Below are positions 1-8,679 of a stretch of DNA of 64,000 nucleotides, piece after piece. The DNA is taken from contig NZ_PQIG01000013.1 in NCBI RefSeq assembly GCF_012349115.1, positions 124,001 through 188,000 of the forward strand, read 5' to 3'. The first letter of the stretch is position 1; every line of letters starts with the position of its first letter. The notes beneath the pieces were generated by a model that was not told the DNA's origin, did no database searches, and saw nothing but the letters and a program-made list of their open reading frames with translations. Origin of the DNA: Rhizobium ruizarguesonis (GTDB lineage Bacteria; Pseudomonadota; Alphaproteobacteria; Rhizobiales; Rhizobiaceae). The translations under genes were made by a program, and so were the position numbers.

Positions 1-495
1 GCCGATGGCGCCGATGAGATCGATCTGGTCATCCCTTACCGCAAGCTGCTCGCCGGCAATGAGAAGGCGGTGACCGACATGGTCAAGGCCGTGCGCGCAG
101 AATGCGCCGGCCCCGTCCTGCTGAAGGTCATCATCGAGACTGGCGAGCTGAAGGATGCGGCATTGATCCGCCATGCCTCCGAACTCGCCATCGATGCCGG
201 CGCCGATTTCATCAAGACCTCCACCGGCAAGGTCGCCGTCAATGCGACGCTCGAAGCCGCCGACATCATGATCCGCGCTATCCGCGAAAGCGGCCGCAAG
301 GTTGGCTTCAAGCCGTCAGGCGGTATCGGCTCGGTGGCCGATGCCGCACTCTATCTGAGCCTTGCCGAAACCATCATGACACCGGACTGGCCGATGCCAT
401 CGACGTTCCGCTTCGGCGCTTCCGACCTGCTCGACGATATCCTGGCGGTTCTGAGCGGAACACAGTCGGCATCGGCTGCGGCGTCGGGCTACTGA
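1..495 (+). CDS. deoC: Deoxyribose-phosphate aldolase, 5' end cut by window
   Basis: This enzyme cleaves 2-deoxyribose-5-phosphate to glyceraldehyde-3-phosphate and acetaldehyde, the last step of deoxynucleoside catabolism in the cytoplasm. Frame 1 is open from base 1, so the N-terminus lies outside the window; 164 codons remain. The visible part begins [13 protein letters not shown], a conserved family segment, and carries the Schiff-base lysine in IKTSTGK (codon 72 of the visible part) and the second conserved lysine in GFKPSGGIG. The stop is one base before the deoA start, so the two are probably co-transcribed. The family is unambiguous; only the start is unknown. Confidence 0.96.
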   Translation, partial: ADGADEIDLVIPYRKLLAGNEKAVTDMVKAVRAECAGPVLLKVIIETGELKDAALIRHASELAIDAGADFIKTSTGKVAVNATLEAADIMIRAIRESGRKVGFKPSGGIGSVADAALYLSLAETIMTPDWPMPSTFRFGASDLLDDILAVLSGTQSASAAASGY

Positions 496-496
496 A

Positions 497-1804
497 ATGA
501 TTCCGCAGGAGATCATCCGTCGCAAGCGCGATGGCGACGAACTCGACGCCGCCGATATCAGCTCCTTCATCGCGGCACTCGCTGCCGGCCAATTGTCGGA
601 AGGCCAGATCGGCGCGTTCGCCATGGCTGTTTGGTTCAAGGGCATGTCGCGGGCCGAAATCGTGGCCTTGACGCTGGCGATGGCCGATTCCGGCAACAGG
701 CTGCAATGGACCGATATCGACCGCCCGATCGCCGACAAACATTCGACCGGCGGCGTCGGCGACAATGTTTCGCTGATGCTGGCGCCGATCGCTGCTGCCT
801 GCGGCCTGGCCGTTCCGATGATCTCCGGACGCGGTCTTGGCCACACCGGCGGCACGCTGGATAAGCTCGAATCCATTCCCGGCTATCTAATCACCCCGGA
901 TGCGAACTTGTTCCACAAGGTCGTGAAGGAAGCGGGATGCGCCATCATCGGCCAGACCGGGACCTTGGCGCCTGCCGACGGTAGGCTCTACGCCGTGCGC
1001 GACGTGACCGCCACCGTCGATTCCATTCCCCTCATCACCGCCTCTATCCTCTCGAAGAAACTTGCGGCGGGGCTCGAGACGCTGGTGCTCGACGTCAAGG
1101 TCGGCAACGGCGCCTTCATGGCTGACCGCGGTCAGGCGGAGATCCTGGCGCAGTCGCTGGTCGAGGTGGCCAATGGCGCAGGCGTGAAGGCGTCGGCCCT
1201 CATCACCGACATGAACCAGCCGCTCGCCGACAGTGCCGGCAATGCCGTCGAGATGCGCAACTGCCTGGACTTCCTGGCGGGCAGAAAAAAGGACACGCGG
1301 CTTGAGACCGTCGTTCTCGCCTTCGCCGCCGAAATGCTGGTGAAATCCGGCATTGCCGCTTCGTCCGATGAAGCCGAGACGATGGCGCGTCGAGCCCTGT
1401 CATCGGGAAAGGCGGCAGAGGTCTTCGCGCGCATGGTATCGATGCTCGGCGGTCCGGCCGATCTCATCGAAAACCCCGACCGATATCTGGCCAGGGCCCC
1501 TGTGGAAAAATCTGTCCCGGCCGCCCGGTCCGGCTGGCTTGCCGCCTGCGATGCGCGCGGTATCGGCGTCAGTGTCATCGACCTCGGCGGCGGAAGACGC
1601 CATCCGGCGGACCGGATCGACCACCGCGTCGGCTTTTCCGAACTCCTGCCGCTCGGCACCCGTGTGACCGCGGGCGAACCGATCGCTCTCGTTCACGCCG
1701 CTGACGAGGCCGCGGCGGAGAGGGGGGCTACAGCACTTGCCATGCACTACCGCATCACCGAGGACAGGCCGGAGCTGACACCGGTGATTGCGGGGCTGGT
1801 CTGA
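497..1804 (+). CDS. deoA: Thymidine phosphorylase
   Basis: DeoA converts thymidine or deoxyuridine plus phosphate to the free base and deoxyribose-1-phosphate, feeding deoB and deoC. The 435 residues are the usual length for the bacterial enzyme. The N-terminal helical domain starts MIPQEIIRRKRDG. The phosphate/nucleoside site appears as DKHSTGGVGD, followed by a glycine-rich stretch with SGRGLGHTGGTLDKLE. The C-terminal domain ends with the expected MHYRITED region. The ATG is one base after the deoC stop and has no strong ribosome site of its own, which suggests translational coupling. It converges with the protease gene that ends at 1811. Confidence 0.97.
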   Translation: MIPQEIIRRKRDGDELDAADISSFIAALAAGQLSEGQIGAFAMAVWFKGMSRAEIVALTLAMADSGNRLQWTDIDRPIADKHSTGGVGDNVSLMLAPIAAACGLAVPMISGRGLGHTGGTLDKLESIPGYLITPDANLFHKVVKEAGCAIIGQTGTLAPADGRLYAVRDVTATVDSIPLITASILSKKLAAGLETLVLDVKVGNGAFMADRGQAEILAQSLVEVANGAGVKASALITDMNQPLADSAGNAVEMRNCLDFLAGRKKDTRLETVVLAFAAEMLVKSGIAASSDEAETMARRALSSGKAAEVFARMVSMLGGPADLIENPDRYLARAPVEKSVPAARSGWLAACDARGIGVSVIDLGGGRRHPADRIDHRVGFSELLPLGTRVTAGEPIALVHAADEAAAERGATALAMHYRITEDRPELTPVIAGLV

Positions 1805-1810
1805 TGCGGT

Positions 1811-2344
1811 TTACTGCTTGAGGCTGAGCGAACCGTCGGCGACGGAGTAGGAGGCGAGCTTCCGCAGGAAGCTCATGCCGACCAGCGTCATCGTCAGCGC
1901 ACCGTCCCTCAGGACGAAGGCTTCGACATCGCGCACGCGAATACCGCCGATTTCGACCCGGTCGAGTGTCACATGCGCGGCCTTCGTCTGACCGTTCGCA
2001 GTGTTCACGCCATAACGGAAATCGAGCTGGTTGGCCGTGAAGCCCAGTCGGCGGGCGAGCGTCTCATTGAGCGCCACATAGGTGGCGCCGGTATCGATGA
2101 GGCCCTGCACCGGCTTGCCGTTGATCTTGAAGCTGCCGGTATAGTGGCCCTGCGCATCGGCCTGCAGGCGGATCGCATTGCTGCCGGATACGGGCGCGGG
2201 TACTGCGGGCTCATCGCTTTCGGTCGATACGTAATTGGCGGAGAGAGCGTCAGCAGGTTGCTGGCTGGTGCTTCCGAAGAAGGAAGGCACCTGTGTGGCG
2301 AGCACCGCGGCGATGCTGGCGAATAGGACGGTACGCACGAGCAT
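1811..2344 (-). CDS. Retropepsin-like aspartic protease, membrane-anchored
   Basis: This 177-residue protein has an N-terminal hydrophobic segment (MLVRTVLFASIAAVLA) that is a signal peptide or anchor. It is followed by a low-complexity linker and a single retropepsin fold with the active-site motif GLIDTGATYVALN. It matches the short clan-AA protease family (TIGR02281 type) common in alphaproteobacteria, probably acting in the periplasm on an unknown substrate. An upstream in-frame ATG at 2392 exists, but AGGAAGGA ten bases before the ATG at 2344 and the signal peptide starting there favour 2344. There is no obvious functional link to the deo/upp neighbours. Confidence 0.85.
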   Translation of the reverse strand: MLVRTVLFASIAAVLATQVPSFFGSTSQQPADALSANYVSTESDEPAVPAPVSGSNAIRLQADAQGHYTGSFKINGKPVQGLIDTGATYVALNETLARRLGFTANQLDFRYGVNTANGQTKAAHVTLDRVEIGGIRVRDVEAFVLRDGALTMTLVGMSFLRKLASYSVADGSLSLKQ

Positions 2345-2440
2345 GAAACAGAAATCCTTCCTGTATAAACCCCGCTTCATGCGGGGCCTCATGCTTCATG
2401 CTTCCTAAACCTCAAGTGCTGATAAGTTGCTAAGATCGAC

Positions 2441-2472
2441 AACAAAAGGCCCGGATTGAACCACCGGGCCTT
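2441..2472 (-). terminator. Rho-independent terminator of upp
   Basis: Read on the minus strand, AAGGCCCGG (2472-2464) and CCGGGCCTT (2454-2446) form a perfect nine-base-pair stem with a nine-base loop. TTTTGTT follows. It lies 34 bases beyond the upp stop codon. Confidence 0.88.
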
Positions 2473-2505
2473 AAAGTCTTTCGATTTGGTAAAGGAAGGC
2501 TGAAA

Positions 2506-3135
2506 TTACTTGGTGCCGTACATGCGATCGCCGGCATCGCCGAGGCCAGGCACGATGTAGCCCTTCTCGTTGAGATGACTGTCGATCGATGCGGTGAAAA
2601 CCGGAACATCGGGATGCGCGGCGCGGAAGTTGCGGATGCCTTCCGGGGCGGCAAGCAGGCAGAGGAAGCGGATATTGTGGGCGCCGCGTTCCTTGAGTTT
2701 GTCGATCGCCGCGATCGAGGAATTGCCGGTCGCAAGCATCGGGTCGACGACGATGATCAGGCGCTCGGCCACGTCCTCCGGCGCCTTGAAATAATATTCG
2801 ACCGGCTGCAGCGTCTCGTGGTCGCGGTAGACGCCGATATGCGAGACGCGGGCGGACGGCACGAGATCGAGCATGCCTTCGAGCAGGCCGTTGCCGGCAC
2901 GCAGGATCGAGGCGAAGACCAGCTTCTTGCCCTCGAGGATCGGCGACTCCATCGTCTGCAGCGGCGTCTCGATCGTTTCCATCGTCAATTCGAGATCGCG
3001 GGTCACCTCGTAGCAGAGCAGGGTCGAGATTTCGCGCAGCAAGCGCCGGAAACTTCCCGTCGATGTCTCCTTGCGCCGCATGATGGTGAGCTTGTGCTGC
3101 ACAAGCGGATGATCGATGACCGTGACGCCGTCCAT
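2506..3135 (-). CDS. upp: Uracil phosphoribosyltransferase
   Basis: Upp makes UMP from uracil and PRPP in pyrimidine salvage. The 209-residue product ([20 protein letters not shown]) has the family's length and its hallmarks: [20 protein letters not shown], and the PRPP-binding loop [12 protein letters not shown] about two-thirds of the way in. An in-frame ATG at 3150 would add five residues, but 3135 matches the family N-terminus. It sits downstream of add and deoB on the same strand with a 106-bp gap, so it may be read with them or from its own promoter. A clear terminator follows. Confidence 0.96.
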   Translation of the reverse strand: MDGVTVIDHPLVQHKLTIMRRKETSTGSFRRLLREISTLLCYEVTRDLELTMETIETPLQTMESPILEGKKLVFASILRAGNGLLEGMLDLVPSARVSHIGVYRDHETLQPVEYYFKAPEDVAERLIIVVDPMLATGNSSIAAIDKLKERGAHNIRFLCLLAAPEGIRNFRAAHPDVPVFTASIDSHLNEKGYIVPGLGDAGDRMYGTK

Positions 3136-3241
3136 GGGGAAGCCTTTCATTCTTTCTATCGGATGTTTCTTTCACGGAAATCGGCCCGACCGCAAGAGTG
3201 GCGGTCAACTTGCGTCGATCTTCCCCAGTCTCTCGCGTCTT

Positions 3242-4210
3242 TTAAAGCCGGGCGAGCAAAGTCTTTCGTGTCTCATCGTCGACGAAGGCCGCCTCGATCG
3301 CAGTGCGCGTTATGGCATCGATCTCCGCGTCACCGAAGCCGAAAGCCCCGGCGGCAAGCTCATATTCTCGCTTGAGCGAGGTATGGAAGAAGGGAGGATC
3401 GTCTGAGCTGATCGTCACCCGCACGCCTGCTTCCTTCAGATGGCGCAACGGATGGGAGGCGAAATCTGGAAAGACCCCGAGCGCGATATTGGAGCCCGGG
3501 CAGATCTCGAGCACGGTGCCGAGATCGGCAAGCCGCTTCACCAGATCGAGATCCTCGATGGCGCGCACGCCATGGCCGATGCGCGAGGGGCGCACCGCAT
3601 CGAGCGCGTCAGCGACGCTGAAGGCGCCGCAGACCTCGCCGGCATGGATAGTGAGCCCAAGGCCGGCATCGCGGGCGATATCAAAGGCGCGGGCATAATC
3701 CGCGACGCGGCCCATGCGTTCCTCGCCGGCAAGGTTGAAGCCGGTAATCAGAGGATTGCCGGCCTTTGCCGCATATTCGGCAGCACCGATCACACTCTCC
3801 GGACCGAAATGCCGCTCGCCGGTGACGATCAGCCGGGCCTCGATGCCGCTCTTTTCCCTGGCCCGCCGGATGCCTTCGCAGACACCTGATATATAGGCAT
3901 CGGCGCCCAGCCCGATGCGCTTGCCGTGATCGGGCGAAACGATGAGCTCGCTGTAGATCGTATTGATGCGGGCCAGTTCGTCGAGATAGGTTTCGGTCAG
4001 AAGCGCATAGTCCTCCTCGGTTTTGTAGACCTCGGAAACCTTGTCGTAACATTCGAGGAAGCTTGCGAAATCATGCCAGACATAGGCTCCGTCGCGAAGC
4101 TGCGCGCTGATGTCGACGCCGTATTTCCACGCCTGCGCCGCGGTCAGAGCTGGAGGGGCCGCACCCTCCAGATGGCAGTGCAGCTCGACCTTCTTGAGAT
4201 GCGATGTCAC
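3242..4210 (-). CDS. add: Adenosine deaminase family enzyme
   Basis: The enzyme hydrolytically deaminates adenosine or deoxyadenosine to inosine or deoxyinosine. The 322 residues start [16 protein letters not shown], giving the zinc ligands His11 and His13. The zinc histidine and glutamate motif IHAGE comes mid-protein, then [12 protein letters not shown] and the final catalytic ISSDDPPFF. Adenine deaminases of the same superfamily look similar, so the exact substrate (nucleoside or base) is inferred from the deo/upp context. Its ATG overlaps the deoB stop as ATGA, indicating translational coupling with deoB upstream. Confidence 0.92.
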   Translation of the reverse strand: MTSHLKKVELHCHLEGAAPPALTAAQAWKYGVDISAQLRDGAYVWHDFASFLECYDKVSEVYKTEEDYALLTETYLDELARINTIYSELIVSPDHGKRIGLGADAYISGVCEGIRRAREKSGIEARLIVTGERHFGPESVIGAAEYAAKAGNPLITGFNLAGEERMGRVADYARAFDIARDAGLGLTIHAGEVCGAFSVADALDAVRPSRIGHGVRAIEDLDLVKRLADLGTVLEICPGSNIALGVFPDFASHPLRHLKEAGVRVTISSDDPPFFHTSLKREYELAAGAFGFGDAEIDAITRTAIEAAFVDDETRKTLLARL

Positions 4211-5427
4211 AGAAAACTCCTTCCATGCGGTCCGGCCGGGATGCCGAGATGTCGGGCGATGCTCTCGCCGATATCGGCGTAGCTGCGGCGCACGCCGATC
4301 GAACGCGACCGGATACCGGGGCCATAGGCGATAACAGGCACGCGCTCGCGCGTATGATCCGTGCCGCGCCAGGTCGGATCGCAGCCATGATCGGCGGTGA
4401 GCACGACGAGATCGCCGGGCTTCAGTTTCTTGTGGACTTCGGGCAAGCGCGCATCGAAGGCTTCGAGTGCCGCGGCATAACCCGGCACATCGCGGCGATG
4501 GCCGTAGATCATGTCGAAATCGACGAAGTTGGTGAAGACGAGATCGCCATCCTCAGCCTCGTCGATCGCCGAGAGCGACGCATCCATCAGCGCCTCGTTG
4601 CCGTTCGCCTTGATGACCCTGGAAACACCTTGATGCGCGAAGATGTCGCCGATCTTTCCCACAGCATGCACGTGCCGTCCGTGCTCGATAAGCCGGTCGA
4701 GCAGCGTCGGTTCCGGCGGCAGCACGGAAAAGTCGCGCCGGTTTCCGGTGCGCTGGAAGGAAGAGGTAGACTGGCCGATAAAGGGCCGGGCGATGACGCG
4801 GCCGATATTGTAGGGATCGAGCAGTCCCCGGGCCAAACGGCAGAAGGCGAGCAGACGATCGAGGCCGAAATGCACCTCGTGCGCCGCGACCTGGAAGACC
4901 GAATCCGAGGAGGTATAGCAGATCGGCTTGCCGGTGCGGATATGGTCCTCGCCGAGCCGGGCGATGATCTCCGTTCCCGAGGCATGGCAGTTGCCGAGAA
5001 TGCCGGGCACATCAGCCTCCCTGCATAGCGCCTCGATGAATTCCTGGGGAAAGGCGTCGCCCTCCGTCGGGAAATAACCCCAATCGAAACTGACAGGTGT
5101 TCCCGCGATCTCCCAATGGCCCGACGGCGTATCCTTGCCGCGGGAGATTTCGGTGGCCGCGCCATAAATACCGTAGACCTTTTCCGGGACGGGCATGCCC
5201 GCCGGAAACCGGCCGGAGGCGGACCGTGCGATGTGCATTAGCCCGAGTTCCGACATGTTGGGCAGGGAAAGCGGCCCTTCGCGCAATCCGGCGCGGTCCC
5301 CGGCTCCGGCTGCGCAGAACTCGGCGATATGGCCGAGCGTATCAGCGCCTTCGTCGCCATAGGCAGCCGCATCTGGTGCTCCGCCAACGCCGAAAGAATC
5401 CAGAACGAAAAGAAAGGCACGCGCCAT
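4207..5427 (-). CDS. deoB: Phosphopentomutase
   Basis: DeoB interconverts (deoxy)ribose-1-phosphate and (deoxy)ribose-5-phosphate, linking the phosphorylase DeoA to the aldolase DeoC. The 406-residue protein has the alkaline-phosphatase-superfamily metal site: Asp10 in [11 protein letters not shown], the metal-nucleophile region [12 protein letters not shown], the cap domain, and the C-terminal [19 protein letters not shown]. Length is typical. It is the first gene of the minus-strand deoB-add pair, so salvage genes here are split between two strands. No strong ribosome site precedes the ATG. Confidence 0.97.
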   Translation of the reverse strand: MARAFLFVLDSFGVGGAPDAAAYGDEGADTLGHIAEFCAAGAGDRAGLREGPLSLPNMSELGLMHIARSASGRFPAGMPVPEKVYGIYGAATEISRGKDTPSGHWEIAGTPVSFDWGYFPTEGDAFPQEFIEALCREADVPGILGNCHASGTEIIARLGEDHIRTGKPICYTSSDSVFQVAAHEVHFGLDRLLAFCRLARGLLDPYNIGRVIARPFIGQSTSSFQRTGNRRDFSVLPPEPTLLDRLIEHGRHVHAVGKIGDIFAHQGVSRVIKANGNEALMDASLSAIDEAEDGDLVFTNFVDFDMIYGHRRDVPGYAAALEAFDARLPEVHKKLKPGDLVVLTADHGCDPTWRGTDHTRERVPVIAYGPGIRSRSIGVRRSYADIGESIARHLGIPAGPHGRSFL

Positions 5428-5525
5428 TTTACACCCGAGAGAGAGCCGATCGCCGGCCTCTGGAATGTCGGAGGCGGCTGAGATCCAGCCATATAATGCC
5501 GCGGCCGGCTTGGCAAATTACAGCG

Positions 5526-5612
5526 CCGAGCGTCCTTTTCAAAGGACGCTGTAACACTTTGAATTGCTGCATAACTCCCTAGATCGATTTCGATCTAGGG
5601 AGTTATGCAGCA
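5526..5612. repeat. Palindromic intergenic repeat, copy 1
   Basis: Two dyads are joined by a conserved core. The first is AGCGTCCTTT/AAAGGACGCT with a two-base loop. The second has perfect 20-bp arms at 5567-5586 and 5591-5610 separated by ATTT. The 27-bp segment 5548-5574 occurs in exact inverted orientation at 28403-28429. The element lies between convergent deoB-side and pilus genes, and looks like a rhizobial mosaic repeat. Confidence 0.85.
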
Positions 5613-5632
5613 GACAAGAGCGGAAGGGGCCG

Positions 5633-6214
5633 TCAGCAGTCGCCGCAGGGAATCGAGTCGCCTTGGCGCTGGCGGTAGAAATAACTGCGGTTGATGGTGA
5701 TCGTGCGCATGCCGTCCGGCATGAAGTTCGGGGCAAACAGGAACATCGTATAGGGGATGCTGAGCTCGGTGCGGACCAGGAAGCTGTTCGCCGTCTTCAT
5801 GTCCGATGGCACGTTGCTCACTGTGGTGTTCTTGGCATAGGGCGCCGTCCCGTCCTGCGCCCACGACCAGAGCACCTTCGCATTGGCGCTGGCATCGATG
5901 GTAACCCCCGTGATCTTCATCGTCAGCGCCGTCGAATTGTAGGGCACGAAGATCGCCGTTGCGACCGAAGGCATCTGCGCGAGCGCGCTCTTCGTGACGG
6001 ATTGCTGCTGGGTGATGAGGTCGGCCACCGTCCCTGCGGCGCGTGTCACGCGCTTGCTGACGCTGAGGCCGATGGTAATCTCGAAAGCGCCAATATAGAG
6101 CATAATGAGCACGGGAAAGAGGATCGCGAATTCGATCGCTCCGGCGCCCTTGCGATCTCGGATGAGCCGCCGCGCCGTCAGGACCAGTCTTGTGAACGGG
6201 TTGCGCAACGCCAT
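5633..6214 (-). CDS. TadE-like minor pilin / pilus assembly protein
   Basis: The 193-residue protein has a basic N-terminus and then KGAGAIEFAILFPVLIMLYIG, the TadE-type hydrophobic helix with the conserved Glu after an Ala/Gly-Ala-Ile. The remainder is a periplasmic domain rich in Thr and Val, ending PCGDC. TadE/TadF proteins are pseudopilins needed for assembly of Flp pili in the inner membrane. Its ATG overlaps the stop of the preceding TadE-like gene as TAATG, so the two are one transcription and translation unit. They lie opposite the main cpa operon, which they presumably serve. Confidence 0.85.
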   Translation of the reverse strand: MALRNPFTRLVLTARRLIRDRKGAGAIEFAILFPVLIMLYIGAFEITIGLSVSKRVTRAAGTVADLITQQQSVTKSALAQMPSVATAIFVPYNSTALTMKITGVTIDASANAKVLWSWAQDGTAPYAKNTTVSNVPSDMKTANSFLVRTELSIPYTMFLFAPNFMPDGMRTITINRSYFYRQRQGDSIPCGDC

Positions 6215-6849
6215 TATGGATACTGCTCGTTCTGGAAGGCCGCGGTGGCGACGATCAGATATTGGCTCGGCATCGAGCCGTCGGAGGGACGTATCGTGGT
6301 GATATAGGGCCGGACCAGATCCGTGATGATTTCCCAGCGGTAATAGGCGCGGACCATATTGATCGTCCCAGCGCCGCCCGGAGCATATTTGAAGGCCGCC
6401 GTGTTGATATCGGCATATTTGTCGGTAGAAAGCTTGGGGATCGTCGTCGGAATGGCCGAAAACGTGCTGAACGTCTGTACATCCAGGTAGAGCTTGCTCG
6501 GCGTGGCGACTTCGCTCGCCGAGCAGCGGACCAGGATCGAGATCTCGTCGCAGAAAGCCTGGCGGAATTGCGCCTGGTTCATATCGGTCGTGCGGCCGAG
6601 ATTATAGGTGATCTGCCCGGTTCGCATCCGGCGGCTCATCGTATCAACGCCGTTGGAGACGAGCTCTTCGGCGGCGAAGGCGACGAAAGTTTCGAGGATT
6701 GCGAAAATCACCAGAAAATAGGGAATGGCAAGCAGGGCGAATTCGATCGCCGCTGCGCCGTCGCGCGAGCGGGCGAGAGCGCGAAACCGTAAGAAACGGA
6801 ATGGCGTAAAGGCGCGCGCCTTATCGGTCTTCTGATCAATTACCGTCAT
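6214..6849 (-). CDS. TadE-like minor pilin / pilus assembly protein
   Basis: This 211-residue protein has the same plan as its downstream neighbour: a basic start, then RDGAAAIEFALLAIPYFLVIFAI, a single TadE-type membrane helix with Glu, and a periplasmic domain with two cysteines. These are likely paired pseudopilins (TadE/TadF roles) of the Flp pilus, though which is which cannot be told from sequence alone. AGG precedes the ATG at a suitable distance. No long TadG-like protein is seen in this window. Confidence 0.85.
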   Translation of the reverse strand: MTVIDQKTDKARAFTPFRFLRFRALARSRDGAAAIEFALLAIPYFLVIFAILETFVAFAAEELVSNGVDTMSRRMRTGQITYNLGRTTDMNQAQFRQAFCDEISILVRCSASEVATPSKLYLDVQTFSTFSAIPTTIPKLSTDKYADINTAAFKYAPGGAGTINMVRAYYRWEIITDLVRPYITTIRPSDGSMPSQYLIVATAAFQNEQYP

Positions 6850-6963
6850 TGCCTGGACCTAAGCGACATTCTCCGTCCGTCACACTAGGATCCGTTCGTT
6901 GATTTTCCGTTTCAACCTGACACGATGATTTTAACGAATGGTCGAGGAAGCTCCGAGATATGC

Positions 6964-7374
6964 TCAGGGTGAGGCGGTCGCGGTGGCCGCTTGCTGCGCA
7001 TGCTGCTCGCAATTCGGCGTGCAGGACAGCACGGAGCGCTCGGTCTGCCGGTAGACGCGCACCGTATTGCCCTCATCGATCGACACCAGGATGCGCTCGT
7101 CGAGGATCGCATTGCCGTCGGCATCGAGAAGCACCAGATTTGTGGTGCCGAAACTGCGTCCTGTCAGCACGATGGTCTTGGCGTCGGCGACGGTCGCATC
7201 GGCGACCTTGGCATTGCCGACGATCACCTTGCTGACGGGGCGGTCAAGCTTCAATACGCGCGCGTGATCCATATAGACGCGCAGCATGTCATCGTCTGCG
7301 GCCGCGGAAACTCCCGAAATACCGAAAACGGCGATCATGCCGGCAAAGAAAATGGTTTTGCCGCTCGATGACAT
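6964..7374 (-). CDS. Secreted secretin-N-domain protein (T2SS/T3SS pil_N type)
   Basis: The 136-residue product has a signal peptide (MSSSGKTIFFAGMIAVFGISGVSAAA) and then a single domain: LRVYMDHARVLKLDRPVSKV, IVGNAKVADATVAD, GRSFGTTNLVLLD. This is the same fold as the N-terminal domain of CpaC encoded at 9508, which has HRRLKLGLNKAVVVDLP. It is therefore likely a periplasmic accessory of the pilus secretin. The start at 7374 has AGAGGA five bases upstream; a longer reading frame to 7527 lacks such support. The C-terminal tail is rich in Gln and Ala. Confidence 0.82.
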   Translation of the reverse strand: MSSSGKTIFFAGMIAVFGISGVSAAADDDMLRVYMDHARVLKLDRPVSKVIVGNAKVADATVADAKTIVLTGRSFGTTNLVLLDADGNAILDERILVSIDEGNTVRVYRQTERSVLSCTPNCEQHAQQAATATASP

Positions 7375-7754
7375 TTGGTCCTCTTTCACGATCACAGCGC
7401 AATATGCACATAGAATGGAAAAAAATGGTGAACGAAGCCTTAAGCTTGCCGCTCTGTTCCAGGATGAAGCGTAATGCTCCGATCTGGCACGGTTTCGGGG
7501 CGGCGCACGCCCCGGTTGGAGACGCAATTTGTGCTATTTCCGGATGAATGCAGCAGTTATTCCCGGAATATTGTTAAATATTGAGGTAAGTGCGTAAGAA
7601 AATACTGACTCTACAAAGGCCTGTTGTCTCGTTCACATGTCGTTAACTCTTTTCCTTAAGCCGATGGAAACGGCCATTCGCTAGGTTGCAGTCATCCGAT
7701 CAACGGCAAACAGTTGGCGGACGTGCTGAACATCAACTGGAGTTAGGAGTTATC
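7375..7754. promoter_or_regulatory. Divergent upstream region of pilA and the secretin-N-domain gene
   Basis: These 380 bases separate two divergently read pilus genes and are AT-richer than their surroundings, for example at 7545-7600 and 7630-7665. They must hold both promoters. I see TTAA-containing stretches but no clean TTAA-N7-TTAA CtrA site, and no convincing gene. Confidence 0.5.
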
Positions 7755-7943
7755 ATGACCAAGCTTTTTAGCCGTTTTCTGAAGGACGAATCCGGCGCGA
7801 CCGCGATCGAATACGGCCTGATCGCCGCCCTCATTTCCGTAGCGCTCATCACCGGCGCAACGACCCTCGGCGGCAAGATCGGCGATACGTTCAACAACTT
7901 GGGCACCAAGATGAATACTGCGGCCACCGCGAGCGGCAGCTAA
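7755..7943 (+). CDS. pilA: Flp/Fap-type major pilin
   Basis: The 62-residue prepilin reads MTKLFSRFLKDESGATAIEY. It has a short basic leader, cleavage expected after Gly14, and the Flp signature with Glu19-Tyr20, followed by a hydrophobic helix and a Ser/Ala-rich tail. It is the structural subunit of the tight-adherence pilus. AGGAG at 7745-7749 sets the start; an in-frame ATG 69 bases upstream would give an implausible leader. It stands alone, with hairpins between it and cpaA, consistent with separate high-level expression. Confidence 0.95.
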   Translation: MTKLFSRFLKDESGATAIEYGLIAALISVALITGATTLGGKIGDTFNNLGTKMNTAATASGS

Positions 7944-7964
7944 GCAGCGGCATCTGCATAATGC

Positions 7965-8029
7965 CGGCCGGATTTGCTCCGGCCGAACTATTCGAGCGGG
8001 CTCACAGGCTGAACGGCCGTGAGCCTTTT
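7965..8029 (+). terminator. Two hairpins after pilA, second a probable terminator
   Basis: CGGCCGGA (7965-7972) pairs with TCCGGCCG (7978-7985). A second stem, GGCTCAC (7999-8005) with GTGAGCC (8019-8025), is followed directly by TTTT. Together they probably stabilise pilA mRNA and limit read-through into cpaA. Confidence 0.72.
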
Positions 8030-8056
8030 CGCATCATGTCATGATCGGGTATACGC

Positions 8057-8569
8057 ATGTTCGCAGCTGCAGTTTTCCTAATACTGCCACTCTGCCTGGC
8101 CATGGCGGCCTTCTCGGATCTGTTGACCATGACGATCCCGAACCGTATTTCCTTGATCCTTGTTGCCTCTTTCCTTCTCCTCGCGCCATTCTCCGGCCTG
8201 GGCCTGGAAATGATCGGCATGCATCTCGCCGCTGCTGCCATCGTCTTTGGCGCCTGCTTTGCCCTTTTTGCCTTTAATGTGATGGGCGGCGGCGACGCCA
8301 AGCTGTTGACCGCTACCGCACTCTGGTTCGGTCTGAACCAATCCCTTGCGTTCCTCATGACCGACGTTGCCATGATCGGCGGCCTCATCACCCTGTTGAT
8401 CCTGCTGGTGAGAGCGCAATCGGACACCATCCTCGCCATCGGTTTGCCGGTGCCGAACTCGATCCTGCTCGCCAAGAAGATCCCCTATGGCATCGCGATC
8501 GCGATCGGCGGTTTCATGGCCTTCCCTTCCTCGCCGCTCTTTCTCGTCGCGCTGGAAAGCCTGAAATAA
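8057..8569 (+). CDS. cpaA: Prepilin peptidase of the Flp/Tad pilus
   Basis: CpaA/TadV is an integral-membrane aspartyl protease that removes the PilA and TadE/F leaders. The 170 residues contain several membrane helices and both catalytic motifs of the A24 family: Asp21 in FSDLLTMTIPNR and Asp80 in MGGGDAKLL. It lacks the N-terminal methylase domain of PilD-type enzymes, as is normal for this family. The ribosome site is weak. It lies between pilA and cpaB on the same strand. Confidence 0.94.
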   Translation: MFAAAVFLILPLCLAMAAFSDLLTMTIPNRISLILVASFLLLAPFSGLGLEMIGMHLAAAAIVFGACFALFAFNVMGGGDAKLLTATALWFGLNQSLAFLMTDVAMIGGLITLLILLVRAQSDTILAIGLPVPNSILLAKKIPYGIAIAIGGFMAFPSSPLFLVALESLK

Positions 8570-8611
8570 CGGTATTTTAAATGCCCGTTAACTTAAAATG
8601 TAAGCGTTCCA

Positions 8612-8619
8612 TTAACCAT
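8612..8619. promoter_or_regulatory. Candidate CtrA half-site upstream of cpaB
   Basis: TTAACCAT lies 61 bases before the cpaB start in an AT-rich 110-bp gap. This octamer is one reported form of the alphaproteobacterial CtrA motif, and CtrA controls pilus genes in Caulobacter. The match is short, so this is only suggestive. Confidence 0.35.
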
Positions 8620-8679
8620 AATTATACCAATTGCTGAGCATTCTACAGGGCGAACATATCGTGCCCTGAGGAATGATCG

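Noticed and set aside
7640..7665. Possible CtrA box (TTAA-N-TTAA) upstream of pilA
   Set aside because: The spacing between TTAA elements is nine, not seven, so it does not match the consensus.
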